Source: Terebella lapidaria (Eukaryota; Annelida; Polychaeta; Terebellida; Terebellidae). Taken from it: a stretch of 64,000 nt of DNA. The stretch is from the NCBI GenBank assembly GCA_949152475.1, contig OX424568.1, forward strand, positions 26,883,667 through 26,947,666, written 5' to 3'. Shown piece after piece: positions 12,104 to 24,410 of this stretch. The notes below the pieces were generated by a model. That model was not told the DNA's origin and did not search any database. It saw nothing but the letters and a program-made list of their open reading frames with translations. Both the position numbers and the translations under genes were made by a program. Within the stretch, counting starts at the first letter, position 1. Every line of letters begins with the position of its first letter.

Positions 12104-15100
12104 TCACGTCTCAACAGGTGCTGCTTGCTCTCTGCAAGCGAAAGGGGGAGTGGGGTGGCGGTGATAATAACATTAATATGTTTTTCAAAACATAACATTC
12201 TTTTGTATACCATATATATTGTATATATACCGGTAGCTATTGCTTGACGACTTTTATTTACTGAACACTTTGATGTTATTGATTATTATTGATATCCATG
12301 TATCATTTATATATACAGCTGTATTCACCTTTCCATCTCTGAAGCAGCGAGCTGTTTCCTGAGTTTCGCAGATCTGTTCAACTGACCATTTCCTGTTAGA
12401 ACACAAACAGACAGAAAATAAACTCAAATGCAATATCATATCACGTATTTGACTTTGATCAGCAGTACAAAATTTATTAATTTTGATGCAGTCACTTATC
12501 TATATTTCGTTTTCAGATAATGGTATGATTAATTTCTTGCAATAATTTTCCGATATTTATCTTGGGCCATATACCACATATCTATATCCACATATCTATA
12601 TTTCAGATCTTAATAATATGATTGATTTTCTGCACAGGTTTTCTGATATTCACCTTTGGCAGCATCGAGTAAGTACAGTATTATGGCAGCAATTAAGCAC
12701 ACTGAAACAAGAGAAGGCTGGTCTATCAAGAATAATATTCATAACAAAAATACTATCAACAACAAAACTCTCCTCATGTTATAGCATATAGACTTTGCGA
12801 TATTAATATTTTACATGTACTCACAACACAACCAGGCCAGAAAAAACACTTCCAGGATGAGGTAGCCATTTTGGTCCACAATAATTCCCGCAATGAGAGA
12901 TACGGACGCCAAGCCGAGGTTCTGAACAGACTGCATGCTGGGAATAATACATACACAGACATCTGTCTATTATACATATGTAACCGAGCGAGGAATGATT
13001 CATAAATATATCCTGTAATATTACTACCAGATATGTACATTTTATGGAAAGGTATTTTCTATCAATTGCTTCTTTGTTTTGTTCATGCCTGTGCAATTTG
13101 TCCAAATTTGTTCAGGATATTTCCGCAGCTTTTTCACAAAGATTTATACCCAACTTACATGCCATAGGCTGTGCCCAGCTGATGTTCCGGGACCACAATG
13201 GACACCATCGGCCACAGAGCGCTGGCCAGAATTGAGTATGCCAATCCCATTATAACCTGGTGTACCACGGATAAAGGCAAATTACTAAGGGTTCATGTAA
13301 GTCTATGTACAACTGTGGGTCCAATTTTACTAGCAAGAAATGTATAAAACGTAAAACATTGATATAAGAATCATTATAAGTACATTTCTCGGTAATCACA
13401 TATATCTCATAAGGCAAGTGATATGTACATACGGTATACATGTAAATTCATCAAAGTCTCCAAGTTAGTTTTTATCATATATATAGCGAAAAGTAAATAC
13501 AAACCATGGGTACAAATGCATTGAAGAACGTGAAGGCAAGGACGGCATGACATCCGAGGGTTACAACGATTCCTATAATCACCCAAAACACGTTACGACC
13601 CGTCTTATCTATGCAGAATCCAAACAGTGGTGAAGCGACCGCGGCAATAATGAAGACTATACTATTGCAGGCCACCGCTGTACTGGGTTCATACTCATAC
13701 TTCATCTCGAAGAATACCCTGAAAAATGGTGGGTTTTTTTTTCCTTCAGTCGAATATAGCAGTACTGTCTACAGTAGGCAATATATATGTGCAAAATGCA
13801 ATATTTACATATATGAAAGAATCACTTTGCAAAAAACATCTCTAAATTTATTAATTGTTGAATCCTTGAAACATATCAGATTCAACACAATGGGAATTTT
13901 TATCAAATGTATACTTCCATACTTACAAACCAAGCCCAATAAAAGGAAAGATTGCTACATAATACGACACACAGATTATGCACAACAACCAAACGGAAAT
14001 GTTGAAATCTTTAACATCCCGTAAGCGGATCACTTCACCTAGAAAGAAAAGAAAATTTATTTTGCACAATGTTAAATCATGATCTATAGAATACCCACTT
14101 AAAAGTAAAACCTCCACTTCACAAAAATCTACAGGAAGTGATGATTTCCAAAAAGTAAACAACATACCAGTCCCTGTGGTGTCCTTTTTCAAAATACGAG
14201 AATTTCGCTTGTCAAAAAACGACATCAGCAGTGCACAAACCAAGGAAAGCACACAAAATCCGGCAGCTGTGAACAAGAAAAAAAAGAGAGATAATTTGTT
14301 CATATTATTTTGAAATACGCATACCACATAATTAAAAAATCTAGTGAATAGCTTTTACTCTCAGTCTAGAATTTTGTGCAAAACAGGCCATCAATCTCAC
14401 CCACATACCAATAAACAAAGAAATTCCAAGCCATACATAGCTTGGGACACTAGTCACTTTCTGACTGATAAACCTGTAAATCCGCTCCATAGTATTCATG
14501 TTAACCGTGCTCCCCTGCCGAAATATTCAAAGAAAAAAATAACGAGAAATGTTCCCAGCATTTGACAATTCAGGGGCAAAATGGCAATAAGAGTTCTTGA
14601 TAAAAAAAACTCTTTGAACAAAAAACATTATAAAACTTTTCATCACTCACCACTCTGGAGAAGCTGAGCTGGAGCCCAAAAACCATGTTGAGTTCTCTGC
14701 CTTTAAACCAGTTAACAGCGTAGTTGTTCTGAGCGACGCACAGAGATTCTCCACCGATGCTTATAAATAAAGTATGCATTTGTATGTCAAATATTGTTCC
14801 CTGTAACTTTAATGTACTTTAATATAATATATCATGATAATATATGTTACACTATATTTTTGGTGGCTCAATGCTGTTTTGAAGAGATACATGTGATACC
14901 GGTATGCATCTAGTCACACAAACAACTTACCCAAAAATAAAACGACCAACGCACATCAACCAAAAGCGATTTAGTATGGCACCAAGCGCAAATACAAGCT
15001 ATAAAAGAAGAATAAATCAACACAGTATTCAAACTTTGTCAATTTGCATTTATGTAAATATTCATGAATTTCAAGTTAAAAATCCACATTAAACAAGATG

Positions 15101-15970
15101 TACATCCAACTCATACAAACCTGTCCAGCAGTGACGAATACGGAGAAGATAATTGCACCGAGCCTGACACCAAACACAGTGTCTATCAGGAAGCCACCGA
15201 AGAAACAGAGAACGACATTCGGCCAGGAATACCATGAGTAGAAAGACATGAACTGTCCCTCGTCAATATTCAGCGCACTTATCATCTTGTCCTGCAGAGC
15301 GGCTGGGTTGTCATAACAAAAGTAGCTCCCTGCATGAAAAAAAACCCCATATATTTTATAGTAGGTCTATTCGTCCATGTTTCAGCAAACATTTATACCT
15401 TATTATTTCACTGAGTTCAAGTTCAAATAAGTTCGACTATATACAAATAGATTTATGTGTATTCTATTGTGTATTATGGAACGAACTTACTCGCTGCAGA
15501 AAATATTTGAATCATATCCACACTGAAAATATATTTATTTGAATGTGTACGAAAGAAAATCAGCCCATACAAATGATGCCGTGCTAGCCCGTAAGTAGTA
15601 GTAAAGTTTGATTTGCGTACTCGTACTTTTATCATTGAATGAATGGCTCGTCAAAACAGACAGCTATGACTTTCGTGATATGTTTTGGATTGTGGCCGAA
15701 AACACCATGCTAAATATCAGATTGGTTGTTTTCGGGTCGTGGGGCTATCACATGTCTTTCACAGTGGGAGTGACAGTGTGTCACTGTCAGTGTATACCCA
15801 CCAAAACTGAGGAAGCACATGACCCCCAGCACCATGTATCTGTGAAGCTGTCTGCGAGGATTGCAGGGCAATGTAGCCCCACATCCCACCAGTTCTTCTT
15901 CTGTTTCGTCCACATCTTGGGAACTTCTTCCTTCCCCGAGCAAGTGTGTTCTTTCCGTGCTGTCTTCCAT
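12104..15970 (-). CDS. MFSD1: Major facilitator superfamily domain-containing protein 1 (lysosomal transporter)
   Basis: Thirteen exons on the minus strand join in frame to 478 residues (human 465): 15970-15802, 15329-15121, 14998-14931, 14759-14651, 14514-14409, 14266-14168, 14038-13927, 13718-13505, 13256-13159, 12937-12825, 12701-12654, 12392-12329 and 12131-12104. MFSD1 is a twelve-helix lysosomal MFS carrier that exports small peptides with its partner GLMP. Matches include SYFCYDNPAALQ, WYSWPNVVLCFFGGFLID, GIGGESL, NWFKGRELNMVFGLQLS, GSTVNMN, FPFIGLG, DKTGRNVFWV, ALWPMV, VPEHQLGTAYG and MQSVQNLGLA. The chosen start gives MEDSTERTHLLGEG, placing an ExxxLL dileucine sorting signal at residues 6-11, as in the human protein. 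Reading further upstream would need a GTG start. The final exon encodes only nine residues. Confidence 0.94.
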
Positions 15971-15986
15971 CTTTTTGTTTTTATCG

Positions 15987-16011
15987 GTCACATGACAAAG
16001 TGGTCATGTGA
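15987..16011 (-). promoter_or_regulatory. Paired MITF/TFEB-type E-boxes upstream of MFSD1
   Basis: GTCACATGAC (15987-15996) and TCATGTGA (16004-16011) lie 17-41 bp upstream of the MFSD1 start codon. They resemble M-box/CLEAR elements, which drive lysosomal genes. Function is inferred. Confidence 0.45.
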
Positions 16012-16439
16012 TAAACGAGAGGTACCATAATACCGCGAACAAAATCCACAGTAAAATTCTAGCGCTCTTTGTGTTTCATCTAAAATCTGGAAACAAATTT
16101 AACTCGGTATACTTACCCCCCCCCCTACTCCCATGAGTAGTGAAGGCGATCATATAGTAGTTTTCACATGTTTATTTATCACTTTCATCAAGACATGAAA
16201 ACAGTTTTAGGAAGAACTTTTAACCCGGGGTCATGTAGAGAACTGAAAAAACAATTATAGAATGAACACATTAACACAAGCATTTATCAGGGTTCCCATT
16301 AGGACCCTCAGAATTTGCACCATTGGGCTTATTCAAGGGGAGTACAGTGGTCCTGTAAGATAGGACCTCAACTTTTGCAGAAAGAAATGAGACTTTATAT
16401 TACAAAAAATCTTATTCCACAGGTTCATTTTTTTATACA

Positions 16440-17620
16440 TGTCCAGCCCGCCAGCTGTTGTACTCACAGACCAATTTGGTGCATGATGGTCTCTGGTGAT
16501 CGGGCGATCACACTGAGCAGTGGCAGCGCCTTGGTGTGTAGGAGGACAGTGACCGGTGGTACCCCGGTGAGCAAGTGGACATGGAACCAATACCCAAGCA
16601 CAAGGTGGGCCAAATACCCAAGCTGTGTGCAGTGGGAGGGACATCAGTTGGACATCAGTTGGACATCAGAGTGATTTACAATGATAGTGTTCGTGTGCTT
16701 CCGGATGTGACCCTTCAGTACCATGCTTTCTAGGCCATATATACATATCATTGACAATCTTCAATGAAGCTCTGTCCTTGAAGTACCTCTCCAGACCAAG
16801 ATGCTGGCCTGACTGGGAAAGGGCACCACTGTGTCGCCAAGCCAAGGGTCTAGGAGTGCTCCATGTCCTTTTCTGATAGTTTGGCGCTATCGTACACCAG
16901 AATCATGGAGTTTGTGGGATGGATGATGTACTGCTCATCTTGGGAGTGCTCCCAGGACTTTGTTGAAGAGAAGCTGGAGTTTGTCTTCCTCGTTGATGAC
17001 TACGAGCATGTCGTTTGCACAGATGTGGGCGACCAGGCAGTATGGGCCTATCTTAGTGCCGAAGCCAGACATGGAGCCGTGTTGAGCAAATCATTGATCA
17101 TTGCCTCAAAGTCATGGCTCAACCAGGGGTGTCATTGGCATTGGCACACAACTTGGGAGAGCTTGACTGGTCTATTCAGGGAATCGCCAATGTGAACTCT
17201 AATGGATAGGTTGTTGAACATCGTCTTCCTCAGGAGCCAGTGGTCTTTCATTCCAAGCAAGTGTTGTTTCTTCATCAAGGAGTCATGCTACACCGTGTCA
17301 AGTTCCTTCTGAACATCAACGGCTGCAGCAAAAGAGAGAGTTTCATGTCCTTGGACTCGGCAAGTGCCTCTGTGAACACCATGGAGGCCCAGGATGGGGA
17401 CATGCCCTGAGAAAATCCCACTTGTAGTCCGTTCTGACATCTGATGATGAGGTGTTCATCCCATGCAAACAGTACGTGTTCCAAGGGCCTTGATAATCAC
17501 GTATGGGGGTTATGCTTTGGTAGTTCGTTTGTAGGAGTGAGTCCTTTTCCTTTCTCAGGATAGATATTATAGCTCTGGAATGAAGTTGTTGGGGGATATA
17601 CCACAGGACTATCATGCTTG
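16440..17620 (-). mobile_element. Degraded LINE reverse-transcriptase fragment
   Basis: Minus-strand frames read RT-like text: NGLQVGFSQGMSPSWAS, VFTEALAESKD, then VWHDSLMKK, IRVHIGDSLNRPVKLSQ and a YADD-like CADD box further on. This is the palm region of a LINE (CR1/L2/RTE-like type common in invertebrates). Several stops and frame changes interrupt it, so it is dead. About 1.2 kb; 5' truncated. Confidence 0.7.
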
Positions 17621-17938
17621 TGAGGAGTTTAGTGCTTTTTGTTGGCTGGTATCAGTTGCAAATCTAGACCCCGTAGCGGTTGTATTATTTGGCTAGTGAC
17701 AGTCGTTAGTTTGGCTTGTGTTAGCCGGGTACTTGGCTAGTTCAGTCCTGGAACAAGTGACTTGAGAGTGTCATGTTGTCAGGCGAATGAGGGAGTCATA
17801 TCCCTAAAGACAATTAACCTGAAACAGCCTGTCATCTCTGTGGTGGTTGCTAGCCAAACGGATATGCACATACACAATGAGAGACAAGGAAGATAGGAGA
17901 CCAACTGGAGTAACCGGAGTAACTAGAGCAACAACTGT

Positions 17939-18056
17939 GCAGCAACCATTAAGTAATCCTCACCCAGGACTTTAATGTCCTCACCGGACCAATGGACAAC
18001 ATATCAGTTGCTATAATCGCCAATGAGCGAGACCCAGGGGTGGAACCCGGTAGAAG
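17939..18056 (-). mobile_element. SINE-like repeat, partial copy
   Basis: About 118 bp nearly identical to 18351-18470, including AACCATTAAGTAATCCTCAC, GGACTTTAATGTCCTC and GCGAGACCCAGG. It lacks the tRNA-like head seen in the second copy. Confidence 0.6.
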
Positions 18057-18076
18057 CGTAGTAACCAGAGTAACTA

Positions 18077-18077
18077 G

Positions 18078-18127
<50 letters not shown>

Positions 18128-18128
18128 C
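18077..18128 (+). repeat. (TAA)n microsatellite
   Basis: About 17 uninterrupted TAA units between the two SINE copies. Confidence 0.95.
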
Positions 18129-18350
18129 AGATTTATTTAACGACGGTCCATGATGATAGGCAATTCGTTTTGGTGACAATTTAGAATTTGGGAAGCACAT
18201 TCGTATGGAGAAACCTTTGCATTGCCAGGATGAAAACTCCACCTACTTTGTGCCGTTGACGGGGATCAAACCCAGGTCACCTACCGAGAGAGTTTGGGAG
18301 AGCTAGAGCAACAATCGTACAAATCAATCAGCATCGCTGAGAATCCTGGT

Positions 18351-18525
18351 GCAGCAACCATTAAGTAATCCTCACCCAGGACTTTAATGTCCTCGCCGGA
18401 CCAAAAGACAACATATCAGATGCTATAAATGCTAGTTAGCGAGACCCAGGGATCGAACCGTCGAACCCGGGATCATTCGTTTGTGAGGCGAAAGCTCTGC
18501 CACTCAGCAATACCGGACAGGTAAA
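18351..18525 (-). mobile_element. tRNA-derived SINE
   Basis: On the minus strand the head reads as a Pol III promoter: an A-box-like GCTGAGTGGCAGAGC (complement of 18494-18508) and a B-box-like GGTTCGATCC (complement of 18450-18459). The body ends with a segment shared with 17939-18056. Typical of tRNA-type SINEs. Confidence 0.65.
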
Positions 18526-18529
18526 TTTT

Positions 18530-19271
18530 TATACCAAGTGCCATGACTTTGCAGTAGGCACTTCGAGTGCCAAGGCAGTTGGAAAGGATCCTGATATAAA
18601 TGTTCGCATGGGTTCAATGTGGTTCAGGCCCAGGCTTACATGCATAACTAAATTGGATCGTCTAGGTAGCGAGAGCAATCCTAGACATTTCCAACTTTCA
18701 GTCTGTCCCACTTCGACTTTGATAAATTTTCCGGCGTGAAAGGTATATTTCTCTGTTCGTTTGCTTGTATATTGATTGAATTGTGGCACCCTTTATTACA
18801 TAAACAGTCATGTTACATGATTTAAACGAATCATTATGTTTTTGACATTACTTGTCATCTCCAGGAAAAGTTGAAATGTGGTGGGCGATAATGGGGGAGT
18901 TTACGGGTTGTTTACTGTGTTCATTTCGTCAGTCACTGGATTTGATTGATTGATTTAATACATTTGGTATAAAAAGACAAGTGTATAATACAGTAAATGA
19001 CATAGTAAAAGATTCACTTAAACAAGATTCAGTGAAAGATTTCACTTTTCTGACCAATCGACGAATCATATGGCTATTATTCATCGCAAACAAATTCTGA
19101 CAGAATACATTACATGTAGAGATCTAGATTATTTCCATAATTGCAATAACTAAGTTCTAATTGGCAGTTGATTTCAGATCCATTGGCTTTAGAAGGATTC
19201 TTCGATTCAGCGCAATTGCTCGATAACTAGGACCACAAGCACTGAGAGTGAGAAGGCCCGTACATCCTGCG
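18530..19271. other. Upstream region of FUNDC1
   Basis: No exon is recognised. A (GATT)n-like stretch at about 18946-18958 resembles a LINE/SINE tail. The FUNDC1 promoter and 5' UTR should lie in the right part. Confidence 0.4.
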
Positions 19272-21437
19272 ATGGCAGACTCGGTGGCCAGACATGCACG
19301 TCGAATGAGGGACAAGGCACTCAACAGGGATGATGGTAAAACTATTCATCATTTCGGTCAAATCAGATCAGCCATATAATAATGTAAAATTTGACGATCC
19401 CCAAGACATATTGTCCATTACTGGAGTGTCGCCAAATGTCTTGTGAGTGCACATGTGCACCATAACAATGGTGTTATTACTTGTGTAGCCCTGATTCATT
19501 GTCATAATGCTATATGGCTTTTTTTTCAAAAATATACAAATTACAATAATTACATAACACTTTTAAACATGTACCAGCAAATCATTTGCATCCAATATGT
19601 AAAATACATGCTGAATTAATCCAACCAACAGACTTTTTCATGCACATCACACTATAAACTATAAACAATACTAAAAACAATCTATAAACAAAACAACTTA
19701 ATCTTCTTTCTCAGAGGACTTTGAAGTTCTGGACCTCACAGATAGAACTTGGATTGAAAAGGCTTTGAAAGATCTGAGCAAAGCATCAGTGGCCAAACAA
19801 ATAACAGTCGGAGGAGTGTCTGGATGGTTTGTACCAAAAAAAAATCTATCATACCGCATATGCCCTAATAGACGCGCCGGGTGCGTTGCAAAAGCGAAGG
19901 GGGTGCGTCTATTATGTTACGATATACCTGAAATTCATACGTCGGCCTTGTGACCATAATCATCTACTGACATCATAGTGCAAACATGCACTGCAAAATC
20001 GCTTCCGTTGGGGTTCTGCCAGGCGATGCACTGGTACATTATGATACCAGTAGATATATTTAGCGCTGCGCAGTGCGCATGCTGCGTGCCGGAAATCACC
20101 TGATTCTCCTGATCATGGAGAAACCCAAAGTATCTTACGATTTTCTTTCAAACTAATAGTGGTTAACTGTGCAAAAACGCATAGCAAAAACAGCAAAAGA
20201 GTTTAAATTGGATAGGCGACGTGTACAAGAATGGTGTGGGGATGATACCGTATATATGTGCAGACTCGAAGCCTTAGTAACGATCAACATTTGTGTGCAT
20301 TATGATATATTTGCCGACTCGAAGCCTTTGCAACGATCGACTTTCGATCGTTGTGGTCAAATATTGTCTTTGTTTATTGTTTATTTTTGTCAGAAAAAGA
20401 GGGGGGCGCGTTTATTAGGACCGGTGCGTCTATTAGGGCATATACGGTATCCTAAATTTCATATTCATTTACATTGTGGTGTTTCATACAGATGTCAACA
20501 CTTCCAAACCAAATAATGTCTCATTTGTAACATTTTTAGAGTACTCAAAGCTTTTTGCATAATAGATACACACTTAATATCAGTTGATCATTGTTGATTG
20601 GTTAAGATTTAGAGTTGATACCCATAATGTTTGTTAATTCCAGGTGTTCAGGCTATATGTGCGGAAAGGTTGGGAAAGCTGCAGCAATGGCACTTGGAGG
20701 AAGCCTGCTGCTTTTACAGGTTTGTTTATGTGATAGGTTTGAATAAAGTAATCATCATGGTTCCTCAAGCAATATGCATTATGCAGTGGTCCACTTCAGA
20801 TAAGAACCCCCCCCCCCCCCTCCCACTATAAAGACTTCCCCCTCTGCAAAGACATTTTCCTATGGCACTAGGATGACTTTAACATGTAAATGAACCCTTC
20901 TAATAAGACTCTCCCTTAGATAAGACCTCAATTTTGTGACAGAAAGGTCTTAGAGTGACCATAAGGACAAAAGCTGAAAATTAAAGTTTCATTCCATTCA
21001 ATTGCATTTGACACTCAATGATTGGTTCAATGGCTCCAGGTCGCACACCATCAAGGCTACATCACCATAAACTGGGGGAAGCTGGAAAAAAACATGAACT
21101 CGGCCAAACGCCAGATAGAGCAGAATGCCAGGGGAAGGATACCAGTCATATTGGACCAGGTCTGTGTGTTTATGTCTGTTTAAGGGATCAATCCGCTAAA
21201 AAACTGTAGTGTTTTTTCAATAGGGTTTCTTTTACTTTTCTTATAGGAGTTCATCATTTTCCAACAACAATAAAAAGTAACCTTATTTTTAGATGAATAA
21301 TGCCAGTTTATTTTGTGCCTTGCACGGAGTGTATTGAATATTGTGGATTTTCCTTTCAGGTTCGGGACTTTGTCGCAGCAAATGTCGTTTTGGCGGGAGG
21401 GTTTGCTGGAGGATTTCTACTCGGACTTGCATCTTAG
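19272..21437 (+). CDS. FUNDC1: FUN14 domain-containing protein 1 (mitophagy receptor)
   Basis: Five exons, 19272-19335, 19715-19826, 20644-20719, 21040-21159 and 21360-21437, join in frame to 149 residues (human 155). FUNDC1 is an outer mitochondrial membrane protein that recruits LC3 during hypoxia-induced mitophagy and sits at ER-mitochondria contacts. The family shows in SVAKQITVGGVSGWCSGYM, KVGKAAAMALGGSLLLLQ, GYITINWGKLEKNMNSAKRQ and the invariant C-terminus GGFLLGLAS. The N-terminal LC3-interacting motif is FEVL at residues 24-27, after DDED. Human has SYEVL there, so the regulated Ser17 and Tyr18 positions are Asp and Phe here. Intron 2 contains a pogo-like remnant and intron 3 a MITE. 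AATAAA at 21953-21958 is the likely poly(A) signal. Confidence 0.95.
19852..20450 (+). mobile_element. pogo/Tigger-like DNA transposon remnant in FUNDC1 intron 2
   Basis: Inverted ends of about 26 bp (ATACCGCATATGCCCTAATA on the left; its near-complement ending GGGCATATACGGTAT on the right) bound about 600 bp. Inside, after MEKPKVSYDF, the text KTAKEFKLDRRRVQEWC resembles the N-terminal helix-turn-helix of pogo-family transposases. A frame change and stops near 20150 break it, and no DDE domain remains. It is an internally deleted copy. Confidence 0.6.
20783..20955. mobile_element. MITE-like element, CAGTGGTCC family, in FUNDC1 intron 3
   Basis: Homologous in opposite orientation to 8180-8357, sharing AAGACTTCCCCCTC, TAGGATGACT, CATGTAAATGAA and AGATAAGACCTC. 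The C-run near 20807-20822 is an expansion inside it. Confidence 0.6.
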
Positions 21438-22300
21438 TTATTGTATCTGCGCGGTCGACTTCCATCATCTTTATCATCATAGCATCATCAGCCATCATCT
21501 ATCATGTTTTGTTCCCCCTTATCTCTGTTGTACCGAGTCACTGTTTGCCATATGTATTTGTGTTCCAATAGGGTTTGCTGTTTTGTTGCGAATGAAGAAA
21601 TTGTTTTCGCGATATATATATTATAGCATATGAGTTGAAGAACACTGTGAAGCATGGCATGAAAATGAGGGGATTTTTCGAATATTTGTTGCACTTGGTG
21701 TGAATTGTGTAGGAATATGTCAGTGCGAATTGTACATGCTTCAGTTATTGCAAAATATTGCGAAATCTCATGAAGCTTCCATGTACTGGGTTATATTGTG
21801 TATCTCTTGCCGTTTGTTCGCAATGTGAATATTTGACATCATGTGTGTCAAAAATATTGTGGAGTTTATTGTCCTAAATCTTGCTGACTTTGAGGTAAAA
21901 ATTTTGGCATTCATGTTTCATGGATCCAAGTGAAATTGGAATATTTCAAGAGAATAAAAGGTGTAGCAATTATTTTGTCCAAATTTTACTTCCAAAACTG
22001 AAAATGCAGGCAATGAATTGTGTTGATGGACAAATAGCATAATGAAAATGCCAAGCAAACACATACATGTTAAAATTAACGCTGTATTCAGAATATATCG
22101 TAAGGCCTCTACCTATACATCTGTAGCATTCAACTCCTTGTAACGTAAGTTATTTAGATTGTGAATAAATTTGTTCGTGTTTGGAAAGCTGACATTTAAG
22201 TAGAAAAGTACAAATGTGTTGTGGTTTTCAGAGTGCGCTCCTTTGTGCTAAATAAAATAAACATGTTTATATATAATATTGGCATTTTATCATCTTATTG
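21438..22300 (+). other. FUNDC1: FUNDC1 3' UTR and flank
   Basis: AT-rich sequence with AATAAA at 21953-21958 and another AATAAA near 22250. No other feature is recognised before element A2. Confidence 0.45.
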
Positions 22301-23881
22301 TATCCCCCGAACGAAGTTCGGCGGATACTATGGATTTGTCTTCGTCGCGCCGCCGCGTCCGCGCCCGCGTCCGCGTCCGCAGACACTTTCTTGTGAACGC
22401 GCTACAGGTTGCAAATCTTAACCGATTCTAATAATTTTTTATACAGACACATCTTATGGTAAGATCCCGACACCAATCGATTTTGGTTGCCATAGCAACC
22501 AAATTGGCCGATTGGCGACACATTTTGTTCTCAAATTAGCCTGTTTAACACACATGGCTTGTGAATGCTCTACGGGTGGGAGTTTTCAATGAATGATGAT
22601 GAAATCGCACAGACTCGAAGAGAAAGGGCCTCACACGAAACCTGTCGTTTTTCAGAATGATCTAATAAATATTAACTAGTTAACGGACTAACTTATTACG
22701 AACATTAAAATGCCGACTTGAACATCTGTGATCAATCCAATACCCTGTACTAGGAAAACAAATAGCACTGCATTCTTGTTCAGAATAGAGAACTGATGTT
22801 TTTAGTGAAAACAGATCGATATTATCGAATAAGTTAACCTTAATTTTACTAGTTAAGTCTATTATTGACCACAATTAAAATAGTTAAGATGAGAAACATT
22901 TATTATTACGCTCAACAAGGTGAAAGTTTTGTCCAGTACAGATTTCATGAGTGTAACCGAATAAGTTAGCCTTAATATTACTAGTTAAGTCTATTATTGA
23001 CCACAATAAAAATAGTTAAGACAAGAAATATTTATTATTGGGCTCAACAAGGTAAAGGTTCTGTCCAGTAGAGATTTTATGGCTGTAACCAAATAAGTTA
23101 ACATTATTTTTGCTAGTTAAATCTATCATTGATATCAATAATAATAGTTAAGACGAGAAACATTTATTATTGAGCTCAACAAGGTAAAGATTTTGTCCAG
23201 TTGAGATATCTGGGTGTAACTGAATAAGTTAACATTATTTTTACTAAAACATTGATCTGGCTCGAATTTCATCATCTTGAAATGCAGTTTTGGTCAACTT
23301 TTACTTTGAATTTCAACTTGAAACCACGTTTGATACATATTATGAGTCAAAATATAACTTATAGTAAAAAGTTCAATCTGGCTCCAATTTCGTCATCTTG
23401 AAATGCAGTTTTGGTCAACTTTTACTTTGAATTTCAACTTGGAAACAAGTTTGTCACATATTATGAGTTGATATATAACTTATGGTGAAAAGTTCGATCT
23501 GGCTCCAATTTCATGATCTTGAAATGCAGTTTTGGTCAATTTTTACTTTTAATTTCAACTTGGAACCAAGTATGTCAAAAATCCTGAGTTGAAATATAAT
23601 TTTAGGTGAAAAGTTTGATCTGGCTGTGATTTCATTCATATGCAGTGGTTTCAGTGGTGATCTTGAAATCGCCCTTCAATAACCTTGAAAGATTAATGCA
23701 GCAATTTTGGTGGGAAAAAAGAACAGTTGTGGCCCAAGATTTTACATTTCTCTGGTAATCTTTTCTATCCCTTGTTCTAGTTTTTCACACTTATTAGTAC
23801 ATGTAATATATTTGGGGCAAAAGGAATGATAGTGCTGCGGGGGATACACCCAAGCGGTCGTAGGCGACCGGAAGCATCTAG
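22301..23881 (+). mobile_element. Family A Helentron-like element (copy A2)
   Basis: Same ends as A1. 5' TATCCCCC with the CCGAAC-gaa-GTTCGG palindrome, then a clear GCGTCCGC microsatellite. Inverted GGGGGATAC near 23840, hairpin CGGTCG-tagg-CGACCG, GAAGCATCTAG and T. The core contains about four units of the 130-bp array (22835-23245) and about four of the 121-bp array (23255-23620). It is 1.2 kb shorter than A1 because it has fewer units. Confidence 0.78.
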
Positions 23882-23939
23882 TTTCATTTTACTGAAGATT
23901 ATGGTGCACAAATTAATTTGAAATGCTTTCTCATGAAAA

Positions 23940-24410
23940 TGTAGTTAGAACCTATGAAAGCACATTGCTGGAAATGGCCAATTTGACACAATTCCAAACT
24001 ACAAAAAGAATTTTCTCAACTACATGTGATAACCTTTCTGAATTGAAAGGTTCAGACCTAAAGTCGCCTGGAATGTGTAAATCGGCCTGTGCAGACAATA
24101 CATGTAGATATAGATGAACTGTTGTGGATAGAGCTCAGAAATGTATTGTGAGCATATGGGAGGTCAAATATTATGGATTTATTGACCTTCAACTTGACCT
24201 TAGGTCTAACCTGAAATATCTAAATTGGCTTCTGCAGATAATACGCTAGAAAATAATGCTTAAGTTTGTATTATGAGCAAATACAAAATCATATATATTG
24301 GATCGTCTGATGAGCTGGACCTTAGAGGACAAGGGGCGGTGCATCTCGAGGTCGCATTTGACATGCACTATTAAATTGCCTCCTGCAGACAGAATGATTG
24401 CAAATGAATA
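23940..24410 (+). repeat. Old degenerate satellite, left part
   Basis: Loosely repeated words AAATTGGCTTCTGCAGA(T/C)AAT, CATATATTGGATC and TTGACCTTGA-like recur about every 150 bp but are heavily diverged. Element B1 appears to be inserted into it; the right part is at 26273-26960. Confidence 0.5.

Noticed and set aside
15971-15991. Longer MFSD1 N-terminus beginning at 15991
   Set aside because: It would need a GTG start. The ATG at 15970 gives an N-terminus like human MFSD1 and leaves the E-boxes upstream.
18449-18508. Genuine tRNA gene
   Set aside because: The A- and B-box words belong to a SINE head; no full cloverleaf or acceptor stem is seen.
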